Notes: generated from the sequence alone by a model not told the origin. A stretch of DNA of 48,925 nt from Pancytospora philotis (GCA_023647555.1 JALRLY010000246.1:1-48925); one strand, 5' to 3'. Counted from the stretch's first letter, positions 31,426 through 42,778 are shown. Translations and numbers: made by a program.

Positions 31426-33534
31426 ATGAGCTCGCAGTTCCCCGTGACGCTGGCTGTCAGGAAAACAAAGCAGGAGCAATTCAAGAACAATGTTCTGTAC
31501 GTGCATCCCGACCTCCACTTCGAGGACACCGACCTGGCGCTCGTGGACGGCCGGTTCCTCTTTGTGCTGCGGCACGACCCGGCCGGCCCGCCCGGGACCG
31601 CTGGGCTTTCGCTTGCGCAGCGCGAGAGCACGGGCAAGACCGGGCTGAAGTGCGCGATCGATGTCGATCTTGTGGACCGCAAGTACATCGACCGGCTCTC
31701 CGTGCTGCGCCTCAGCGTGGAGATGTTCAATCCGACGCCGTGCGAGATCGACGCCAATGTTCTGAAGCTGCGGATCGTGGAGGTCTACCGCGACTACCCG
31801 TTCAACAAGGGCCAGCGGCTCTACCTCGAGTACTTCAGCGCGGAGGGCGACCCGGCGATTCTTATTCTGAGCGTCACGGAGCTCGCGACCGAGGGCGGCG
31901 AGCCGTACGGCATTCTGCACGAGGCGTGCGAGCTCGTGCTCGCCTCTGCGTCTGCCAAGCTCTCGCTGACGAACAGCCACGGGCAGCTCAGGTCGAATCT
32001 GTCCTTCGAGCAGCTCGGCATCGGCGGTCTGAAGAAAGAGTTCGAGGTGATGTTCCGGCGCGCCTTCGTGCAGCGGTTCTGCGAGCCCGGGCTGATCAAG
32101 AGCTTCGGCATCACGCACGTGAAGGGCATCATCCTCTACGGGCCGCCCGGGACCGGCAAGACGCTGATTGCGCGGCAGCTCGGCTCGCTGCTGAATGCGC
32201 GCCCGCCGAAGGTCGTGAACGGGCCGGAGATCCTCAACAAATACGTCGGCCAGAGCGAGGAGAACATCCGCAACCTGTTCAAGGAGGCCGAGGAGGAGTT
32301 CCGGCAGATGCGCGAGCGCAGCACCCTGCACATCATCATCTTCGACGAGATCGATGCGATCTGCAAGCAGCGCGGCTCGGGCGGGTCGGCGGGCGTGGGC
32401 GACCAGGTCGTGAACCAGCTGCTGTCCAAGCTGGACGGCGTGGAGGCGCTCGACAACATCCTCGTTATCGGGATGACGAACCGACTCGACATGATCGATG
32501 AGGCGCTGCTCCGCCCCGGGCGCTTCGAGATACACCTTGAGATCTCGCTGCCCGACGCGGCCTCGCGCTTCGAGATATTCACTATCCACACCAAGAAGAT
32601 GAGCGGCAACAACTTCTTGGACCAGTCTGTGGATCTGAAGCAGCTGGCTGCGCTGAGCAAGAACTACACGGGCGCTGAGATCGCCGCCGTTGTGCGCGGC
32701 GCCATCTCCTTTGCCCTCGAGCGCAACGCCGGCCTGGAGGAGAAGCTGCGGATGGGCGGCACCGAGGATCCCTCTGGGAGTTTAGACGCGAAGCTCGATC
32801 TCGATGGGCGCGCCGATGCGCAGGTGCCGGACATCAAGGTGACGATGGCGGACATGCTCGCCGCGCTCGATGAGACCAGACCCGCATTCGGCGTCGACGA
32901 GTCTGAATTCACCGCCTTCAACAAGGTGTTCTATGAGACGCTCGCCACAACCAGCATGGAGAGCACCAGCGCCGAGATGCTCGAGCGCCTGCGGCGGACT
33001 AACCTTTACAACACAAACTCGTTGCTGATCTATGGGCCGACAGGCACCGGCAAGACCTCGATGGCGGTGCGCGCCGCGCTGCGCAGCACGTTCCCGTTTG
33101 TGAAGCTCATTTCCCCGCGCCACCTCGTCGGCCTGGCCGAGTTCGAGAAGATCAACTACATCAAAAACAGCTTCTCTGACGCGTACAAGTCGGAGGAGGC
33201 GTGTGTCATCCTGGACGACATCGAGGGCCTCATCGAGTTCGCGAACATTGGGCCGCGCTTCTCCAACCCGATCCTTCAGGCACTCAAGATCTACATCAAG
33301 AGGGAGAGCACCAAGAAGCTGTTCGTCTTCGGCACCACGTCGTGCCCCGATGTGATGCAGGAGTGCGGGATTTTTGACGCCTTCGATACCGCGCAGATGC
33401 TGCCGCCCGTCTCTCACGAGGATTTCCAGCAGCTCTGTCAGCAGAATCCGGCCTTCGGTGCCGTGGACTATGCCGAACCGCTGCCGATTGGAAAGCTGCT
33501 GCGGCTCCTCCCCGATGCCGACTACCAGACTTAA
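31426..33534 (+). CDS. SEC18: Sec18/NSF, unit 2
   Basis: Identical 702-residue product to that at 6349-8457, with both AAA modules intact (GPPGTGK and GPTGTGK). Start chosen at the ATG after GCAGCCCT for the same reason. Confidence 0.95.
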   Translation: MSSQFPVTLAVRKTKQEQFKNNVLYVHPDLHFEDTDLALVDGRFLFVLRHDPAGPPGTAGLSLAQRESTGKTGLKCAIDVDLVDRKYIDRLSVLRLSVEMFNPTPCEIDANVLKLRIVEVYRDYPFNKGQRLYLEYFSAEGDPAILILSVTELATEGGEPYGILHEACELVLASASAKLSLTNSHGQLRSNLSFEQLGIGGLKKEFEVMFRRAFVQRFCEPGLIKSFGITHVKGIILYGPPGTGKTLIARQLGSLLNARPPKVVNGPEILNKYVGQSEENIRNLFKEAEEEFRQMRERSTLHIIIFDEIDAICKQRGSGGSAGVGDQVVNQLLSKLDGVEALDNILVIGMTNRLDMIDEALLRPGRFEIHLEISLPDAASRFEIFTIHTKKMSGNNFLDQSVDLKQLAALSKNYTGAEIAAVVRGAISFALERNAGLEEKLRMGGTEDPSGSLDAKLDLDGRADAQVPDIKVTMADMLAALDETRPAFGVDESEFTAFNKVFYETLATTSMESTSAEMLERLRRTNLYNTNSLLIYGPTGTGKTSMAVRAALRSTFPFVKLISPRHLVGLAEFEKINYIKNSFSDAYKSEEACVILDDIEGLIEFANIGPRFSNPILQALKIYIKRESTKKLFVFGTTSCPDVMQECGIFDAFDTAQMLPPVSHEDFQQLCQQNPAFGAVDYAEPLPIGKLLRLLPDADYQT

Positions 33535-34152
33535 CGAAGTAAACAGTGGTAACTTTTTATTTTTTTGCTAATGGCAGTGCTACGTAGAATCATATGCAAG
33601 CGTTACTAGTGCATTGCAGAGAAGACTAGTTATTCACTTACTGTTTTTATAATAGACTGCAACTCCTTTTCAATGGTGATTTAATTAGCAATCATATTGC
33701 TGCCTAAACTAAGTGTTGGTCTGGAATGGGCTTTGATGACTGCTATTTAATGCTGCAACGCAGCTGAGTGCTATCGAAGCTGGCGCCGCTCCTGTTTACA
33801 AATGCTCTCTATCACTCGCAGCGGAAAATCGCGTACAAGCCGTAGCTGCCAGCAGAGCCCAGACCAGCGAGCATATGCATTCATACTTATTATCAGTGCA
33901 GAAAGACCACTGCGGCTGGCCAGCAACAGCCAAAGCGCCAGATCTAGCATTTGTCGTCTGTCAGCAATATTAGAAATTAAAATTTGTTTGTGCACAACAC
34001 AGTGTTTGCAGCGAAACTGCGGTGCAGCTGGCGACGCTGCCCATGGTGGCAGTCTGCAGCGATAGCCAGCGGCAGCGGCAGCGCTCGGGCGCCCGATCAT
34101 ACTCTCAAAACTTTGTGCGTAAAATAAAACAAATTTTTACTGTCCCTGGTCA
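33535..34152. other. Long spacer SEC18 to DDT-domain gene, unit 2
   Basis: As 8458-9075; no gene or RNA motif recognised. Confidence 0.5.
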
Positions 34153-35634
34153 ATGATCGAAAGCAACATCATCAAGAGATTTCTTGTGAGTCTTTTCATG
34201 AAGAACAGCCGACTCGACGCCATGGAATTCACCAACTTGGCGGTATCCACGCTGAATTCGCGGTTCTTCGTCAACGAAAGCGTGATCGTGCTGAGTTTGA
34301 ACGCGCGCGGGAAGATCACGCGCTGCAGCAAAGACACATATACGGTTGCGCTCGCCGACGGCGCGGAGATGGAGGTGGAATTCAGAAATCTGCAGCGGAA
34401 GAGCACCGTGAGCTACGACGACGTATTATACTTTTTCGAGTGCGTGACGGTCCCGACGGCCTTCGGGCGCATTCTAATAGATAACGTGATGGACAGGATA
34501 GCCGACATCGGGCATCCGATGCAGCCCGCGCGCTGTTTGTACGAGCCGCCGGCGCCCCCGCACCCGGAGGCGGCGCTGGACGGCGGGTACGCCTACGGCT
34601 ACGAGGAGCCCAAGCGGATGAGGCGCGGGCGCGGCGCGGCGCGCAGCGAGCCCGGCTACCCGCGCCACGAGCGGGCGCACGGGAAATCGACCGCCATCAG
34701 CAGCAGCCCCGACGGGTACATGGAGAGCGACGGCGGCTTCCCCAAGAAGGGCGACCGGCCGCAGAATAAGCTTGATCTGAACAAGCTCGAGCGCGTCGCC
34801 GTGAGCAGCTTCGAGGGCGATGCGCTGCGCTCGCTCGTCAAGATCTACGTTTTCCTAAAAAATTTCAGCAACGACTATTCGTTCGGCGAATTCACCATGC
34901 AGACGCTGGCCAACGATATCCTCGATCCGGACTACGCGTCGCCGCTCTTCTACAACCTCCACGCTGCCGTCATCAAGGCTGTTGACGCGACCATAGCGGC
35001 GCGCAAGGAAAAGTACATCGATTCGATTGCCTTCATACTCTCCGGGCTCCCCGAGTACGAGACCGACGCGGCGCCAGCGGCGCCGAAGAAGCGGGCGGCC
35101 TTCACGGCCGACAACTGGAAGCAGCAGACGAAGCTGTTCCTGCAGAACCTCAGCCGGGAGACGGAGGAGGACAAGATACTGCAGTTCTGCGAGTTTGGCA
35201 AGAAGGGGAGCGCGGCCCTGCGCACCGGGCTCATCATATTCCTGATCGACATTCTGATGCTGACGGACAGCTTCCACAGTCTGGTCAACGACAAGCAGGT
35301 TTTCATCCGGGACGAGCGCGAGAAGTACGAAACGCTGTGCACGCTCAAGCGCAAGAAGTACGACACGGCGCAGCACAAGATCGACAAGCTGATGAAGGAG
35401 CTCGACGGGCATGCGAGGCTGGTGCTGTTGCACCCGCTCAAGGTCATGCTCGGCAAGTACCAGAAATACACGGCCTTCATTATGGACAGCAAGCCGCATC
35501 TCCAGGACGGCAACGAGTTCTACGTGCTCGGGAAGAAGGAGATCTCCCTCATACTCTGCGACCTTGACCCGCACATCAAGGGCGAGAAGCAGCTCTACTC
35601 TAACCTGAAGGCCTGTGTGGAGACGCTGCTGTAA
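34153..35634 (+). CDS. DDT/WHIM-domain chromatin subunit, unit 2
   Basis: Identical 493-residue product to that at 9076-10557: Tudor-like stretch, Gly/Arg/Pro linker, DDT-like domain and WHIM1-like helix. The 3' stem-loop recurs at 35663-35680. Confidence 0.6.
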   Translation: MIESNIIKRFLVSLFMKNSRLDAMEFTNLAVSTLNSRFFVNESVIVLSLNARGKITRCSKDTYTVALADGAEMEVEFRNLQRKSTVSYDDVLYFFECVTVPTAFGRILIDNVMDRIADIGHPMQPARCLYEPPAPPHPEAALDGGYAYGYEEPKRMRRGRGAARSEPGYPRHERAHGKSTAISSSPDGYMESDGGFPKKGDRPQNKLDLNKLERVAVSSFEGDALRSLVKIYVFLKNFSNDYSFGEFTMQTLANDILDPDYASPLFYNLHAAVIKAVDATIAARKEKYIDSIAFILSGLPEYETDAAPAAPKKRAAFTADNWKQQTKLFLQNLSRETEEDKILQFCEFGKKGSAALRTGLIIFLIDILMLTDSFHSLVNDKQVFIRDEREKYETLCTLKRKKYDTAQHKIDKLMKELDGHARLVLLHPLKVMLGKYQKYTAFIMDSKPHLQDGNEFYVLGKKEISLILCDLDPHIKGEKQLYSNLKACVETLL

Positions 35635-35878
35635 TTGCATCTGCACGGTATCCGCGAGTTTGCTAGTAAATCATTACTGGATTATTTTAGTGTTTTTAAG
35701 TGAACGTTAATACTTCAGCTCGCGGCACTATTTGATCCATTGATCAGCACAGGCTTAATTGTAAGCGGTTGCTGGCTAACATAAGATGGTACAAATATTC
35801 AGCACAAAACTAATTTAACTCATGCATCGATATGCATCCCCTTTTGATGGGATACCTCCTTCACATGCAGTGCGAGCA

Positions 35879-36826
35879 CTAGTCGTCGGTGTACACGATC
35901 TTCGTGCCGTCGCTTACTACCATCAGGTCGATATCGACCTCTGAGTTATCGAGAACGACGGCCAACGTGTACCTAACCTCAAAAAGATACGTCTTGATGC
36001 TGAAATTGTCGATGTTGATGTCTATGACCCGCTCGAGGCAGCCGCCCGATCTGAAAGACTTTCTGAATACGATTGCCATGTCCACCAGGCTGCCTCGCTC
36101 ATAGACAGCCCTATACACCGCGACCTCAGTGCTTGCGGTATCTCTGAGATAGGCCAGCGTAATCGTCGAGTTCTGACGGAAAATGGAGGGATAGGAGAGC
36201 CGTGCGATTGTCCCTTCCGCTGCATTGATCGTGAAGGACAGGGGCTCTCGCTGCACCTCGAGTATACACGGCGCGCCATCTGTCGGCGGAGGGGAAACTC
36301 GCGCCTGTATTTCGTCCATCTGCTGCATGAGCTCGCCGCTGCTGGGAATGGCGGTGGAAGGCGCTTGGTCGCGGCTATTTGTACCGACTGCACTGCCCGG
36401 AGCAGAGAGCAAAGAACGCAATAGCAGGCCGGCAATCTCTGCTTTTGCGTCGCGCAGCTCTGCATAGTCGTCGGTGTTGAAGTTTAGGAGCGTGACCACC
36501 TCGCTATTGAAGTCGAGCAAGTTGTTGCTGTGCACCGTGAATATGGCCCTGTGCTTGCTAGTATCTGCCGCATCTTCTGCCATTGCGCAGCATTCGTACC
36601 AGATTTTGTAGTGGGTGCTGCTGTACGACGGGGGCAGGGAGGCAGGCAGCCGGGCCGTGATGCACCCGCCGGTGACGGCCCTGAACGGCGACTTCAGGTG
36701 CTGGATCCGCACCGTCGGCGATTCAATGTACCCCTTGATCTGCACCGATACCAGCGCCGCGGCGCCTCCGACCAGGCGAATGTTTAACATCTCTCCAGCA
36801 TAGCCGCCCTCCAAAATGATCTGCAT
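35879..36826 (-). CDS. Rgp1-like arrestin-fold protein, unit 2
   Basis: Identical 315-residue product to that at 10802-11749; same reservations about the assignment. Confidence 0.5.
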   Translation of the reverse strand: MQIILEGGYAGEMLNIRLVGGAAALVSVQIKGYIESPTVRIQHLKSPFRAVTGGCITARLPASLPPSYSSTHYKIWYECCAMAEDAADTSKHRAIFTVHSNNLLDFNSEVVTLLNFNTDDYAELRDAKAEIAGLLLRSLLSAPGSAVGTNSRDQAPSTAIPSSGELMQQMDEIQARVSPPPTDGAPCILEVQREPLSFTINAAEGTIARLSYPSIFRQNSTITLAYLRDTASTEVAVYRAVYERGSLVDMAIVFRKSFRSGGCLERVIDINIDNFSIKTYLFEVRYTLAVVLDNSEVDIDLMVVSDGTKIVYTDD

Positions 36827-36969
36827 CGCGAGCTGGAGGGCTCTTCACAACGCAGAGAATAGTCAAGGCGCCGCGACAAGCTTCGTACCACGAAAACTCA
36901 AATCAATATAAAGCTCGTTAGAAACTTAATTTATTACAGAGCCACCACTACCCAGGTCTATCGCGGGTA

Positions 36970-39309
36970 CTAGTCTCTTTTGCGCTTGGCTCTTCTATTG
37001 CGCACCTCTTCGGTATCGGTGCCGCCGAAAACGTTCGACTCGCCAGTCCCGTTGTCCCTGCCGGAAAAGATGTTGAACGCGCCTGACGGATTGCCGAACG
37101 GGTTGAAGGGGGCTGGGGCGGGAGGCGCGCTCGAAGCGCCGGGATTGAACATGCTGGACTGCGGGGCGGCAGGAGCAAACGGCGCTGCTGGCGCGAAGGA
37201 CGTAGTTAGCGTGCCGCTGGATGCGGCCGGCTGCTGAATGCCGGCAGACGGCGCAAAGGTGCCGCCGTTGAGTGTGCTCGTCGGTGGTGCGAACGGATTT
37301 GAAAGGCTACCCGCGGATGAGGCGAACGGGTTAGCAGGAGCAGCCATAGCCGGGCCAGCGGGAGCGAACGGGGATGTGGCCCCCAGCTTGCCTACAGATG
37401 AAGATGCACCGAGCAGCTGTGCAGTGGTACTTGGCATCGGTGTTGCAAACGGTGAAGCCGCGGGCGAACTTGGCTTGCTAAAAGGATTCGAGAGCGTGCC
37501 TGAGCTCTGGAACGGGTTAGCAAGCACGGCAGGCGCCACGAATGGCGACGGGGCAGGCTCATCCTTCTTCTCCGTGCTTTGGAAAGGACTGAAGAATGTG
37601 CTTCCCTGCGCGGTTGCTCCGGTGCCGCTCTGAGCCGCTGAGCTAGACTGGAAAGGATTAGTCCAGGGTTTGGATCCCTCAGACGTTCCCGGGAGTTCAA
37701 CCTTAGCTGCAGTAGCCGATGTCTGGAACGGATTGCTGAATTGAATGTTGGGGCGGGGGCCACCCAGTGCACTACCGGCCGGCTCAAAAGCGCCCAGGCC
37801 CGTTGGCTCAGGCAATACTGTTTTGATTTCCTCCACCTCGGCCGGCTTATTCATAGAAGCGTTTACAGTGTTTGAAAGCAATGAGGCCGGCGCAGCATCA
37901 GCGGATGCAGGTACAGTGGCCGTGCTACTGCTAGCAGCAAATGGAGCAACCGGTGACAAAGAATTACCGTGGATCTTGAACGGACTCTCGAGCGTACTAT
38001 TAATCGGTGCAGAGGGAGCATCAACAGCCACATTCTCCTGCTGCACAGTAAGCTCTTGAGGCGGCGCGGCTTTCTTCTGGAAGGGATTCTCGAGTGTGAA
38101 TGCCGGTGCGGCGTCAGCTACTTTCTCCGCGGTCGGCTGAGGAGAAACGACGCTGGCAGCCGGCTTTGTAGCAAAGGTATCGGCAAAGGGATTGCTCAAA
38201 AGAGGCGCCTCGGCGGGCTGTTTCTCCATAGCCGTGCGGCTAGTGGCAATGCTGGCAGCTGGCTTTGAGGCAAAAGCATCAGCGAAAGGGTTGGCCAGAA
38301 GAGGGGCCTCGGTAGCCGGGGCCTTTGGCACAGCGCCAGCAGCCGTAAGATTAAAAGTAGACCCGCCTTGAGGAAAAGCAAATGCACTGGGTGCCGCGCT
38401 GCCCTCCTCCACAGCGGCGGGCTGTTTGTCCACAGACCAGTCTTGGTTCCCCTGCGGGAAAGCTGGAATGCTCTCGGCCATAGTCTGAACCATTGGCACA
38501 TCCATAGCTCCGCTCCCAAAGAGTGGCGCTGCTGGGACATTTCTGCAGAACAGACTCTTGTCCACGTTAGCAGCAGCCATCTTGGTGTTCTCGCGCCACT
38601 GCGCATACGCCTCGCGCTCATCAGAAGCGAGATCATCGGAGTTGAACGCATCGTCGGTCAGCGAGCGCGCGATGAGCAGCGGACAGCCCAGCCGCTCGGT
38701 GAGATCGTCGGCGGTCCTTCTGCCCCTCGCGAGTCGGCGGCGCTTCTTGGCCTTCTCGTCGCGCCGCAGCTCCTCCTCCAGGCGCACCTTCGCCGTTATT
38801 TCGCGCCGCAGCTTCGCCTCTATGCACGCCTCGCAGCCGGTCTCGCCGCACTCGAAGGCGCAGCGCTTCTTCTTCAGCGGCATGCTGTTCAGCGCCTCGA
38901 TGTTCTCCCGGGTAAAATACTGCACCTCATCGTCGCTCCCCACGTCGCCATAAACAATATTCCCGTTCACGCCGTACGACACGTCGTGGCTCGCGCTCAC
39001 GCCGCGCCGCAGCATCCGGCGCAGATCAGCCGACCCGAACATGCCGGTCTGCGGCCTGCTCCTGCTCTCGCGGGCCAGCAGCGCCTTCTTGCGGCACCGC
39101 ATGGCCCGGCGCACCTCCTTGAAGCGCCGGGCGACCGCGTCCTTGTCCTGCACCATGCGCCTCACGATGTCCTCAACGGCCATCACATCCTCCATCGTGA
39201 GGGGCACAGTCGTCCTGAAGACGTTGATCAGCGCCTCGAACTCCTGCGGATGCTTCTTCCTGCCCAAGGCTCCGATCAGCAGATTGTACAGGCCCTTGAA
39301 AAAACTCAT
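36970..39309 (-). CDS. NPF/FG-repeat nucleoporin-like protein, unit 2
   Basis: Identical 779-residue product to that at 11893-14232. Repeat-rich genes often differ in repeat number between haplotypes; here the repeat region is unchanged, which argues for very low divergence outside the array or for a duplicated assembly path. Confidence 0.55.
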   Translation of the reverse strand: MSFFKGLYNLLIGALGRKKHPQEFEALINVFRTTVPLTMEDVMAVEDIVRRMVQDKDAVARRFKEVRRAMRCRKKALLARESRSRPQTGMFGSADLRRMLRRGVSASHDVSYGVNGNIVYGDVGSDDEVQYFTRENIEALNSMPLKKKRCAFECGETGCEACIEAKLRREITAKVRLEEELRRDEKAKKRRRLARGRRTADDLTERLGCPLLIARSLTDDAFNSDDLASDEREAYAQWRENTKMAAANVDKSLFCRNVPAAPLFGSGAMDVPMVQTMAESIPAFPQGNQDWSVDKQPAAVEEGSAAPSAFAFPQGGSTFNLTAAGAVPKAPATEAPLLANPFADAFASKPAASIATSRTAMEKQPAEAPLLSNPFADTFATKPAASVVSPQPTAEKVADAAPAFTLENPFQKKAAPPQELTVQQENVAVDAPSAPINSTLESPFKIHGNSLSPVAPFAASSSTATVPASADAAPASLLSNTVNASMNKPAEVEEIKTVLPEPTGLGAFEPAGSALGGPRPNIQFSNPFQTSATAAKVELPGTSEGSKPWTNPFQSSSAAQSGTGATAQGSTFFSPFQSTEKKDEPAPSPFVAPAVLANPFQSSGTLSNPFSKPSSPAASPFATPMPSTTAQLLGASSSVGKLGATSPFAPAGPAMAAPANPFASSAGSLSNPFAPPTSTLNGGTFAPSAGIQQPAASSGTLTTSFAPAAPFAPAAPQSSMFNPGASSAPPAPAPFNPFGNPSGAFNIFSGRDNGTGESNVFGGTDTEEVRNRRAKRKRD

Positions 39310-39687
39310 CTAAAGGGTAAAATTTTCTCCATCATGTATAGCGCACTGGTACAGAAACAGGCAGTTTTGCGCAGGCAAACGGGGAGCGGCGAGATGGTGT
39401 TTATAACTGCAGTAGATACTGAGAGAATGTAGTAATAGCCCTGCGTTAGATATTCTACTAGTCGTGCTGTGCGACGACAGATGTTCTGTCAGCAGGGACG
39501 GCACGTTTACCATATTGCGATAATGCTATCTGGAGATACACTCTCATATGTGGTAAGCAGTACTACAGATCATTGCCGTTAAAGCGCACACTCATCTCGT
39601 GCGAAGCGAAGCGTGCATGCCACCAAAATGATTTTTGCTTTCTGCATTATTGTTGTCTGTCTTCTACTATTCTTCCCTATTGTGTAG
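39310..39687. other. Spacer nucleoporin-like gene to tRNA-Asn, unit 2
   Basis: As 14233-14610, including the palindromic AAAATTTT and the 32-codon frame at 39334-39432. Confidence 0.5.
39334..39432 (+). CDS. Possible micro-ORF (32 aa), unit 2
   Basis: Same frame as 14257-14355. Weak candidate, supported only by its position after AAAATTTT. Confidence 0.2.
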   Translation: MYSALVQKQAVLRRQTGSGEMVFITAVDTERM

Positions 39688-39704
39688 GGTTCAATGGCGC
39701 AATA

Positions 39705-39737
<33 letters not shown>

Positions 39738-39761
39738 TGAGTTCGAGTCTCACTTGAACCG
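39688..39761 (+). tRNA. tRNA-Asn (GTT), unit 2
   Basis: Same cloverleaf and T5 terminator as 14611-14684. Confidence 0.97.
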
Positions 39762-39835
39762 AATTTTTGTCGGCAGCAAAATAATTTTTGGACTCAGCAT
39801 CACGCTGCAGCCATCGTATAAGCAGACACGGGCAG

Positions 39836-41125
39836 CTATAGCTTTTTATTTAATGCATGGAAGCGCAGCTTGCCTATTTCTGCAAGCCGCTTTTCGAGTG
39901 CTGCGGTCTCGCGCTGCATCTTCTTGTAGCTTGCTTCATCGAGCATCTTCTTGGCTTTTATCAGCTCGCCAGCATGCTTATGGAAGGATTTTCCTAGACA
40001 GCGCTTAGTCTGCATGAGTTCGCTCTTTCTGTGCTTGTGCAGCTTTGATACGCGACCCTTGCGCGATTTCTTCTTGTATGCTGCATGTTTCGAGCTGCTT
40101 GGAGGTGTTGCTTGTTCGTCTGATACACTTGAGAAGCTTGCGCTGCTGCAAAGACTGCCACTGGGCGGCGCCCCTGCATGGGTGCCGATTTTATGCACAG
40201 CATCCGGCATCGAGCTGAAAGTTACCCGCTTCTTGTCTGTCACTGGACTAGTAATTGGGGGCGAAGTGATATCGCTTGAATCGCTATTGGTATAATTACT
40301 CTTGTCTGAAGCAGAATTGCCATTATCATCTTCCTGCGCACAGATGTAATCAGCTTCTTGCTTATCGACTGGAAGCGCTTCGCTTTCACCATTAAGAGCT
40401 GCACAACAGGTTTCTTCGTATAATGGAAGTCTGCCAATTTCAAGCTCGTCGATGAGCTGCTCGCTCCTGTACTCCTCCACCGACAGAGTGATAGAGTCCT
40501 CCGTTTCATTCTGCTCACCGCAGACCGCAAATACTCGGCTGCTTACGCGTAGGTAGTCGTCGTCCTCCACAAACAGCAGCTCAACGGTCTTGTTCTCGCG
40601 CGCATAAATGGTCCACCTATCGCTAGCAGCGCGCCTGACAGTTTCGATTGACCTGTACAGCACGACAATGGCATGCCCGCCTCCGTATATCCTGATGCCA
40701 TCGCTCTCCACGAACAAGAGCCCATCAGATAGCTCGAGACTTTTGTACGCGGACACAAGGCGGGCCACGCGGCACCCGATAACCGCGCAGCCGTTGGCGT
40801 TATTATAGCGCAGCAGTGCGCGCCGCAGGCTGTCTTTATTGAGCGCAGGCGCTGATAAAAGTGCTTCTCCGTGCTCGCCGAGTATTCTGCGCTCTCTGAG
40901 CTGCTTCTTTGTAAAAACCTTCAGCACTATCCGTATCAGAGCCAGCTGCTGATCGACGCTTCCTGCCGCGCGGAATGCAGCAGCGAGCCTGTCGCGGTGC
41001 TCGACGATAAATGCGGCTATGCGCTGTTTGATCTGCTTGGTGCCTGCCTTCTCTTCGATGTACTTCAGGCTCTCTGGTCCGGGATTGCTTAGAAGATCCG
41101 CGATGCGCTGCGATGTGTCGTCCAT
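39836..41125 (-). CDS. Unrecognised helical/PH-like/coiled-coil protein, unit 2
   Basis: Identical 429-residue product to that at 14759-16048. Confidence 0.75.
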   Translation of the reverse strand: MDDTSQRIADLLSNPGPESLKYIEEKAGTKQIKQRIAAFIVEHRDRLAAAFRAAGSVDQQLALIRIVLKVFTKKQLRERRILGEHGEALLSAPALNKDSLRRALLRYNNANGCAVIGCRVARLVSAYKSLELSDGLLFVESDGIRIYGGGHAIVVLYRSIETVRRAASDRWTIYARENKTVELLFVEDDDYLRVSSRVFAVCGEQNETEDSITLSVEEYRSEQLIDELEIGRLPLYEETCCAALNGESEALPVDKQEADYICAQEDDNGNSASDKSNYTNSDSSDITSPPITSPVTDKKRVTFSSMPDAVHKIGTHAGAPPSGSLCSSASFSSVSDEQATPPSSSKHAAYKKKSRKGRVSKLHKHRKSELMQTKRCLGKSFHKHAGELIKAKKMLDEASYKKMQRETAALEKRLAEIGKLRFHALNKKL

Positions 41126-41246
41126 CTTTTATGCGCTGCAGAATGGCAAATAAAGGTTAAACAATGTGCACAAGAGCATGAAATTAGTCTCCATGAAGGT
41201 TAGCACTATGGAACAGCCCACTGCATTCAATCATCCCTGTACAAAG

Positions 41247-41324
41247 AAAGCAACAGCGCATTCAAAATTTATTCGAACAGGTTCGAATAAAAAGCAACAG
41301 CGCATTCAAAATTTATTCGAACAG
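41247..41324. repeat. Two 34-base direct repeats with central palindrome, unit 2
   Basis: Copies at 41247-41280 and 41291-41324; inverted repeat at 41268-41291. Unchanged from unit 1, so the repeat number does not vary here. Confidence 0.85.
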
Positions 41325-41365
41325 ACAACGCTACCATGTGCGCTGCATTCTAGTGCACAGATTGA

Positions 41366-42508
41366 TCAGATAAACTTGATTATTTCAATCGGGTACGCGT
41401 TCGTCTGTGCAAGATTCTTGACGCATAAATCGCCCTCAGCGGAACAGCTGTCAGCAACGCCAGGCTCGTAGAAGAAGCCGAGGCCGCAGCAGAAACCGCT
41501 CGCAAATTTGTACGCGCTCCGCACTACGTGACCGACCAACATGCCGTTCAGGTAAATCTCCGCGGCCCTTTCTGCTGCGCCCTTGGGCACCCTGAAGATA
41601 AAGTACGTACCGGCCGGCTCGGCCTGGAGGAAAAGCTTGCTCGTGTCGTAGGCCTGCTTCTTCGAGGCGGGTGTTCTGTTGTACTTGTCGACGATCTCCT
41701 CGTTTATGCTGTTCTCTATGGCTGCGTAGAGCGGCGATGATACTTCATCATACACGGTCATGCAGTCGTTCTCGAGGGCGAGGCGGGCGATCTCCTCGTA
41801 GCAGACGGGAATCAGCCCCGCGTTTGCCAGATCCTCGAAGAGCTTCATGATCTCCGACCGCTTGCAGAGTATCTTATGAGTCTCTATCGGGTGTACTGCG
41901 CTGTGAATCTTGTACAGTTGCGAGTCCTTGAAAATAAGCTCCTTCTTGCTCAGGACCGACACAGAGCAGTCGATAGTTTCTATCGGCTGGATGGATAGCG
42001 GCTCGCCAATTAGAATGAGCCTGTCGCCGTCCACGATCGCCTCGCATCTGTTCCCTATGTACTGTACCACCGAATGCGCGTTAAAATCAACATCCGCTAA
42101 GCAGCATGACTTGTCCTTACTGCACAGAGCCTTGGCGTCCGCCGTGCTGTAGCAGTACGCCCCGCGAAAGCTCTCATCGAAGAAAAAGCCGCGCGCCTGC
42201 GATTTGTAGATGAACTTCGCGCTCTTCAGCCTGCGGCGCAGCGGGATGCTGTAGGCGCCCACCTTCAGCATGAAGAAGCGCTTGGCATAAAACGTGTGCG
42301 TGCGCAGGGCATGGCGGTCCTTGGGGCGGTGCGTGAACTTCTTGTTCATCCGCTTGTCGTAGTTTCTGTTGCGCCGGCGCTTGTAGTAGGGGAGGCGCTG
42401 CCACGCGAGGGAGGTCTTGTGCGTGACATCCAGGCTCTTCTCCATGGCCGCGATCTCCTGCGAGCGCGCCTTCAGAAACTCCACGGTGTTGATCACCTCG
42501 TCGCGCAT
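41366..42508 (-). CDS. POP1: Pop1, unit 2
   Basis: Identical 380-residue product to that at 16289-17431, with AAAATTTT immediately before the chosen ATG. Confidence 0.85.
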   Translation of the reverse strand: MRDEVINTVEFLKARSQEIAAMEKSLDVTHKTSLAWQRLPYYKRRRNRNYDKRMNKKFTHRPKDRHALRTHTFYAKRFFMLKVGAYSIPLRRRLKSAKFIYKSQARGFFFDESFRGAYCYSTADAKALCSKDKSCCLADVDFNAHSVVQYIGNRCEAIVDGDRLILIGEPLSIQPIETIDCSVSVLSKKELIFKDSQLYKIHSAVHPIETHKILCKRSEIMKLFEDLANAGLIPVCYEEIARLALENDCMTVYDEVSSPLYAAIENSINEEIVDKYNRTPASKKQAYDTSKLFLQAEPAGTYFIFRVPKGAAERAAEIYLNGMLVGHVVRSAYKFASGFCCGLGFFYEPGVADSCSAEGDLCVKNLAQTNAYPIEIIKFI

Positions 42509-42706
42509 GGCCGCCAAAATTTTGCCGCTCAAGAGTTTTGCTACCGTGCAGCGATGCAGTCGCATTAAGCGGTCTGATTATGGCACGGATGCTGCATTTG
42601 TATTTGAAAGAAACAGGCAATGGAGTTCGAGCATATTTTACAGGCATTATCTTCCAAGAAAGATGCTCCTTCGCCGACAAAAGATCACCAACACGCCCCT
42701 AAAAAG

Positions 42707-42778
42707 TTCCCAACCAGGGAATCGAACCCTGACCACTAGAGTGAAAATCTAGTATCCTAACCGTTAGACGAATCGGGA
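42707..42778 (-). tRNA. tRNA-Glu (TTC), unit 2
   Basis: Same cloverleaf and terminator as 17630-17701. Confidence 0.97.
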